A DNA stretch of 64,000 nt. Source: Procambarus clarkii (taxonomy: Eukaryota; Arthropoda; Malacostraca; Decapoda; Cambaridae). The notes below the pieces were generated by a model. It searched no databases. It worked only from the letters and a program-made list of their open reading frames with translations, and had not been told where the DNA came from. Shown here piece by piece: positions 59,098 to 64,000 of this stretch. The stretch spans positions 14,133,177 through 14,197,176 of the forward strand of contig NC_091173.1 in the NCBI RefSeq assembly GCF_040958095.1, read 5' to 3'. Position 1 is the first letter of the stretch; each line of letters begins with the position of its first letter. A program made the position numbers and the translations under genes.

Positions 59098-59745
59098 CTC
59101 TCCCTGTCACAAGCTATCATATACATGTGTTTCTCTTCAACACCTGCCTCTCTCTCTCTTACACCTGTAATCAGTCAACATGTGCCTTAATCAGTCACAT
59201 GTAAGCCCGGGCTGCCACCTAACAATGCATATATACCTATTCAACCCCACCCCCCGAATAATGAGATTACTTAAGCTAATTAATTGGTCAAACGTACAAA
59301 TATGGACTGTTGGACCTCTCCCTCCAAAAAATCACATTTTGCGTTATTGAATTAACCCAAAGGGCATACCCAAAAAAATAGAAAAAATTTTTTGTTTGAA
59401 AAGTCACTAGAGGAATCTAACCTCTGCATGGCTTAAAAATGAATTCCAAGGCCTAATATACATTATATTAGGCCTCATATAGTACGTATATGTACTATAC
59501 TAGTGATTTTTTTTTAAGTTTAGTCTAAACATACAAAATCAAAATAATATGCAGCATGAACACTATCGGCTGCAACAGTACACTTTTTGTACGTTTGACT
59601 AAATAGTTGTTATAGGTACTATCATATTTAAGAGGATAGGCCTATTTGTGAATGATGAAATTCGCCACCTGTGTAGGCCTATGAGGAAGTCAATGGTGAT
59701 AGTTTGTCCCGTGTTCTATGGTCTTATGTCTGTCGTTTATGGCTA
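59097..59745. other. Unique AT-rich sequence
   Basis: No feature seen. Confidence 0.35.
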
Positions 59746-59749
59746 GTCG

Positions 59750-60405
59750 TTCAATTGGTCGTGTTTGTCGTTCAATTGGTCGTGTCTGTCGTTCTATTGG
59801 TCGTGTCTGTCGTTCTATTGGTCGTGTTTGTCGTTCAATTGGTCGTATTTGTCGTTCTTCCCGTGTCTGTCGTTCTATTGGTCGTGTCTGTCGTTCTACT
59901 GGTCGTGTTTGTCGTTCAATTGGTCGTGTTTGTCGTTCTACTGGTCGTGTTTGTCGTTCTATTGGTCGTGTTTGTCGTTCTTCCCGTGTCTGTCGTTCTA
60001 TTGGTCGTGTTTGTCGTTCTATTGGTCGTGTTTGTCGTTCTTCCCGTGTCTGTCGTTCTATTGGTCTTGTTTGTCGCTCTACTGGTCGTGTTTGTCGTTC
60101 TACTGGTCGTGTTTGTCGCTCTACTGGTCGTGTTTGTCGCTCTACTGGTCGTGTTTGTCGCTCTACTGGTCGTGTTTGTCGTCTTACTGGCCGTGTTTGT
60201 CGTCTTACTGGTCGTGTTTGTCGTTCTACTGGTCGTGTTTGTCGTTCTACTGGTCGTGTTTGTCGTTCTACTGGTCGTGTTTGTCGTTCTACTGGCCGTG
60301 TTTGTCGTCTTACTGGCCGTGTTTGTCGTCTTACTGGTCGTGTTTATCGTCCTACTGGTCGTGTTTATCGTCCTACTGGTCGTGTTTGTCGTCCTACTGT
60401 TCATA
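59750..60405. repeat. 21-bp tandem array, about 31 units
   Basis: Unit GTCGTTCTACTGGTCGTGTT plus T, with some 18-bp units. All three plus frames and one minus frame stay open (for example GRVCRST, VVFVVLL and SFYWSCL). Confidence 0.95.
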
Positions 60406-60514
60406 GTTATCGTTCCACAGGTCGTGTCTGTGGCTCCACTTGTCGCATCTTTCTTTCGTTCTACGACCTTGCCTCTCGTTCTGTTGGACGTGTCTATCTG
60501 TCTATGGGGTAGTG

Positions 60515-60590
60515 GGTTGAGCTCTGCTCTTTCGGCCCGCCTCTCAACTATCAGTCAATCAACTGTTACTAACTACTATTTTTTTTTCTC
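60515..60590 (-). mobile_element. SINE family 1 (LINE-tailed) fragment
   Basis: Complement of the 50020-50085 part of the SINE copy (GCCCGCCTCTCAACTATCAG, then CAACTGTTACTAACTACTAT). Confidence 0.65.
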
Positions 60591-60594
60591 TTCC

Positions 60595-60598
60595 ACAC

Positions 60599-60688
<90 letters not shown>
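60595..60688. repeat. (AC)n array
   Basis: About 45 AC units with one ACGC at the start. Confidence 0.97.
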
Positions 60689-60689
<1 letters not shown>

Positions 60690-60690
<1 letters not shown>

Positions 60691-62230
60691 TACACCATTA
60701 CATACAAGATCGGTACCAAACTACTAACAGCTTGAATCCCATCAGTCACCAAATAACAGCCGAGGAAAGGACGAGCTAATTACACTTCACACCGCTGCAG
60801 ATGTGAACTAGAGACATGTTCCTGACATACAGATATCATACAGGCGGATTAGAAAAAAATTCTTTAGAATGGGAGAACACAGAACGCGGGAATACAAATG
60901 GAATCGGAGATAAGAGCCAAAAAAAATTAAATGAGTATTTTTCCCTAGTGTGAAGAAGTTAAACATGAGGTATGGGTCAGGAGGGGTAGGTAAGGTAAGG
61001 CGGTAAGGTATCTCCTTATCCTCATAACCCTTGGAAGGGATATGAGGATAAGGAGCCGGGATATAAGGACACTACAACAATACACATCACACACTACATC
61101 CAACATACATCACAAGTCAATACTATAAACCATACTACAGCAAAATACAACTAATAGATCAGCCAGACTATTATTCACACCAATAATGTACACTGCACAC
61201 CCAAGCCCAGCTTAAATTTCTCACACAAGACCCCCCAAAAAAACCTCACGTCTCCAGAAGAGCAGATCACCAACCCCAGAATTCCTCCAAAGTGTCGAGT
61301 CCAACAAAATCTTCCATCAACGGTTCCAGGATTATTTTTTCCCTCCCATCTGGTGATTATGCATTACTGAAGTGATATTTGTGAGAGCCAGAGACCATTA
61401 TTTGGGGACCAAAACATCACTATAGGTCTCGATCACACGGTCCTCCCCCCCCCCCCCCCCACACACACACACAGACCCAAAGAATGTTTTATTCAGTTTT
61501 ATAGGCAGAATAAATGGGAAAAAATCGATGAGTAAGGGTTAAAACCGTCAAGGAAAAAAAATAATGTGGAGGTTTACGATAATTCTGGAAACGCTATTTT
61601 AAAGGAAGTCGGTAGTGGAAGATTTTTAATCATAGACAAACAACGGAGTTCACTCCATATTGTTTGTATAAGTAATTATCACTACCAATATTTTCTCTAT
61701 GAACTCCAAGGCCAGCAAAAGGAAGGTGGATACCCGCGAGGGGCATCTTAGCAACTTAGAACCGCCGCCAGGAAAAATTATGGAAACGACATACACACAT
61801 TTGCTTCCTTTTTTTAAAGCAATTTTTCCCACACGGAGGGTCGAAAGTAGAGGCCGGGAGGGGGGGGGGGGGAGAGGAGGCTTCGGCTTTTCCATAGAAC
61901 AGGTAAAACGGAGAGGGAGACCCCCATTGTCCCAGGTGTGAGGTGAAGAGAACACGACCCAACACCCGTCGTGGGAAGCACTAGTTTTTTGCACCTGCGA
62001 CTTGGGTGGAAAAGCAGAGTTGTAGCCCCCTTGGAGACGAAGACGACGACGACGACGACTCTCCCTCCCTCCCGTGGCGACGACGACGACTTGGCCCTGC
62101 TGGTCGTCCTGACATTCCAGTGCTCGTAATTACCCAGGTGGTCGTGCCAATAGGAGCAGCATTAAGAGTCCTGTGTTTACAGGAGTTGACTCGTGAGCTG
62201 TGAGTAGGACAGGCGGTGACTCACCAGCTG

Positions 62231-62234
<4 letters not shown>
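60690..62234. other. Unique sequence with a small hairpin and a C run
   Basis: CTCCTTATCCTCAT (61011) and ATGAGGATAAGGAG (61042) form a 14-bp inverted repeat. There is a C-run/CA stretch at 61443-61472 and a GAC run at 62045-62060. No gene recognised. Confidence 0.4.

Positions 62235-62301
<67 letters not shown>
62235..62301. repeat. (AT)n array
   Basis: About 33 AT units. Confidence 0.97.
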
Positions 62302-62304
<3 letters not shown>

Positions 62305-63115
62305 GATTAATGACGGTGTTTGAGCCGATCAACACTATCATATAAATAGGAATTATTTAAGGATTTGGACAATAATATGTTAATTTCAAAAAGATTATTG
62401 TAAGGGCCAAAGAGTTCAACATATCCCTCACCCTTACCAATCGTCCTGTACCGCCCCCCCACCAATCCCCCCTACCAATCGTCCTCACCCTAATCCCCCC
62501 TACCCCTACCCCCTACCCCCCCCTCTCTCACCTCACCAACACGGAATCCGGTAAAAATACCGTAATCCTCTGTGCCTTTTATGTATGCATTTATTTTTTT
62601 CATCCCCTCTCTCCCGCCTATTATTGCGCCGCCCTCTTCTCCCACCTTTTCGGCCCTTTTTTTCCACCTTTTTTAACATAGGCTGCTTCCTTCCCTCTCC
62701 CTCCCCCCCCTCCTTCCCTTTCCCTTCAGCTATTCTCTCTTTCTCTCCAGTCTCATTCCGTTTCCCTTTTTATGGAAATGCGGGTCACACACACACACAG
62801 TGTAGCCAGCTCAGGGTGGTGGTGGTACCCTTGGTACCAACCAGGGGTACCACCTATCTACAATCAGTCTACCACCTACACTACAATCTAGTGTACCCAA
62901 CTCAGGGTAGAGCTACACTAGAAACAAAACACTGTACGTGTATGAATCATGTATGTGTTATGGGTCATTAACGTTCATATTTACTCTGATATATATATAT
63001 ATATATACTCATTTTCGCTCACATATTTTATGGTTCATATTTACTCTGATGTAAATACAATTTACATCGGTGTAAATATCACTTACAAACTGATGTATGC
63101 CTTTGAGTACGTATA
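62302..63115. other. Unique sequence, C-rich then AT-rich
   Basis: A direct repeat of TTCATATTTACTCTGAT at about 62974 and 63034. No gene recognised. Confidence 0.4.
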
Positions 63116-63117
63116 TA

Positions 63118-63530
<413 letters not shown>

Positions 63531-63539
63531 ACAATATTT

Positions 63540-63620
63540 TGAAGCAAATTGAACCATATTTTGAACCAAATTGAACCATATTTTGAACCAAATTGAACCA
63601 TATTTTGAACCAAATTGAAT
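63540..63620. repeat. 22-bp tandem repeat, about four units
   Basis: Units of ACCATATTTTGAACCAAATT plus GA, the first one slightly diverged. Confidence 0.9.
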
Positions 63621-63726
63621 CTAAAGCTTTACACTTTCGGATGTAACCTACATTCTTTCTCAAGGTGCTGTGTACAACGTTCAAAGTAGACATAAATACA
63701 AGCATAAACAGGGGGTGTATTCCTGA

Positions 63727-63727
<1 letters not shown>

Positions 63728-63807
<80 letters not shown>
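63728..63807. repeat. (AC)n array
   Basis: About 40 AC units. Confidence 0.97.
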
Positions 63808-63811
<4 letters not shown>

Positions 63812-64000
63812 GTTTAGCAGACAGTTTAGACTCGTAAAACAGTCACAAGTGGACAGTCACACAAGCATGACAGGCGTAAACAGAGACGTGTTAACTAGCA
63901 AACAGACAGATGTTCGCAGAAACGTATACAAACAAGCAGACAATAAATACCACCACAGGAAATGAGTACCAGATGGGAAGGTACTCACAGTCTTCGTTAC

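Noticed and set aside
59704-60735. Plus-strand 343-codon hydrophobic frame resembling a membrane protein
   Set aside because: Arises from 21-bp repeats followed by an AC microsatellite; alternative frames are equally open.

Overview
The window looks like gene-poor, repeat-dominated nuclear DNA of an arthropod, most likely a decapod crustacean (crayfish, lobster or shrimp type). This is inferred from three things: very abundant AT, AC and GA microsatellites; several tRNA-headed SINE families and a LINE 3' end of a kind I associate with decapod genomes; and TTAGG/CCTAA-type (arthropod telomere-like) motifs inside a dispersed inverted-repeat element. I see no bacterial operons, rRNA or CRISPR array. 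The long open frames are either retrotransposon gag-pro (two families) or stop-free translations of tandem repeats.

Layout. Positions 1-19442 are a minus-strand LTR-retrotransposon complex: a truncated LTR, an internal region, a 2458-bp LTR, a second internal region and a third LTR. The third LTR is split by a younger, related element (10703-17926) with almost identical 1.98-kb LTRs, a 4-bp target duplication, a recognisable primer-binding site and polypurine tract, and an intact 971-codon gag-pro frame. Positions 19443-27148 are a 19-bp-unit satellite with higher-order duplications and a terminal (CA)n tract, interrupted by a solo LTR (24181-26295) of the same family as the nested element. 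From 27149 to the end the window is a mosaic: minisatellites, (AT)n arrays flanking inverted-repeat elements, SINE copies, LINE 3' ends, MITEs and unannotatable sequence. The only non-transposon coding candidate is one spliceable-looking minus-strand exon at 33398-34438.

How the parts fit. Both LTR families encode a Gag with a SAP-like N terminus, a long charged coiled coil, a SCAN-like capsid region, one CCHC knuckle and an aspartic protease. The little pol that remains is ordered protease, integrase pieces, then the end of RNase H directly before the polypurine tract. That is the order of the Gmr1 group of Ty3/gypsy elements, not of ordinary Ty3/gypsy. Neither family has a usable pol here, so movement would need enzymes supplied in trans. 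The most interesting leads are these Gmr1-like non-autonomous elements, the insertions at the same phase of the satellite monomer, the (AT)n-bounded inverted repeats with hammerhead-ribozyme-like cores, and a SINE that carries a LINE-like 3' tail.
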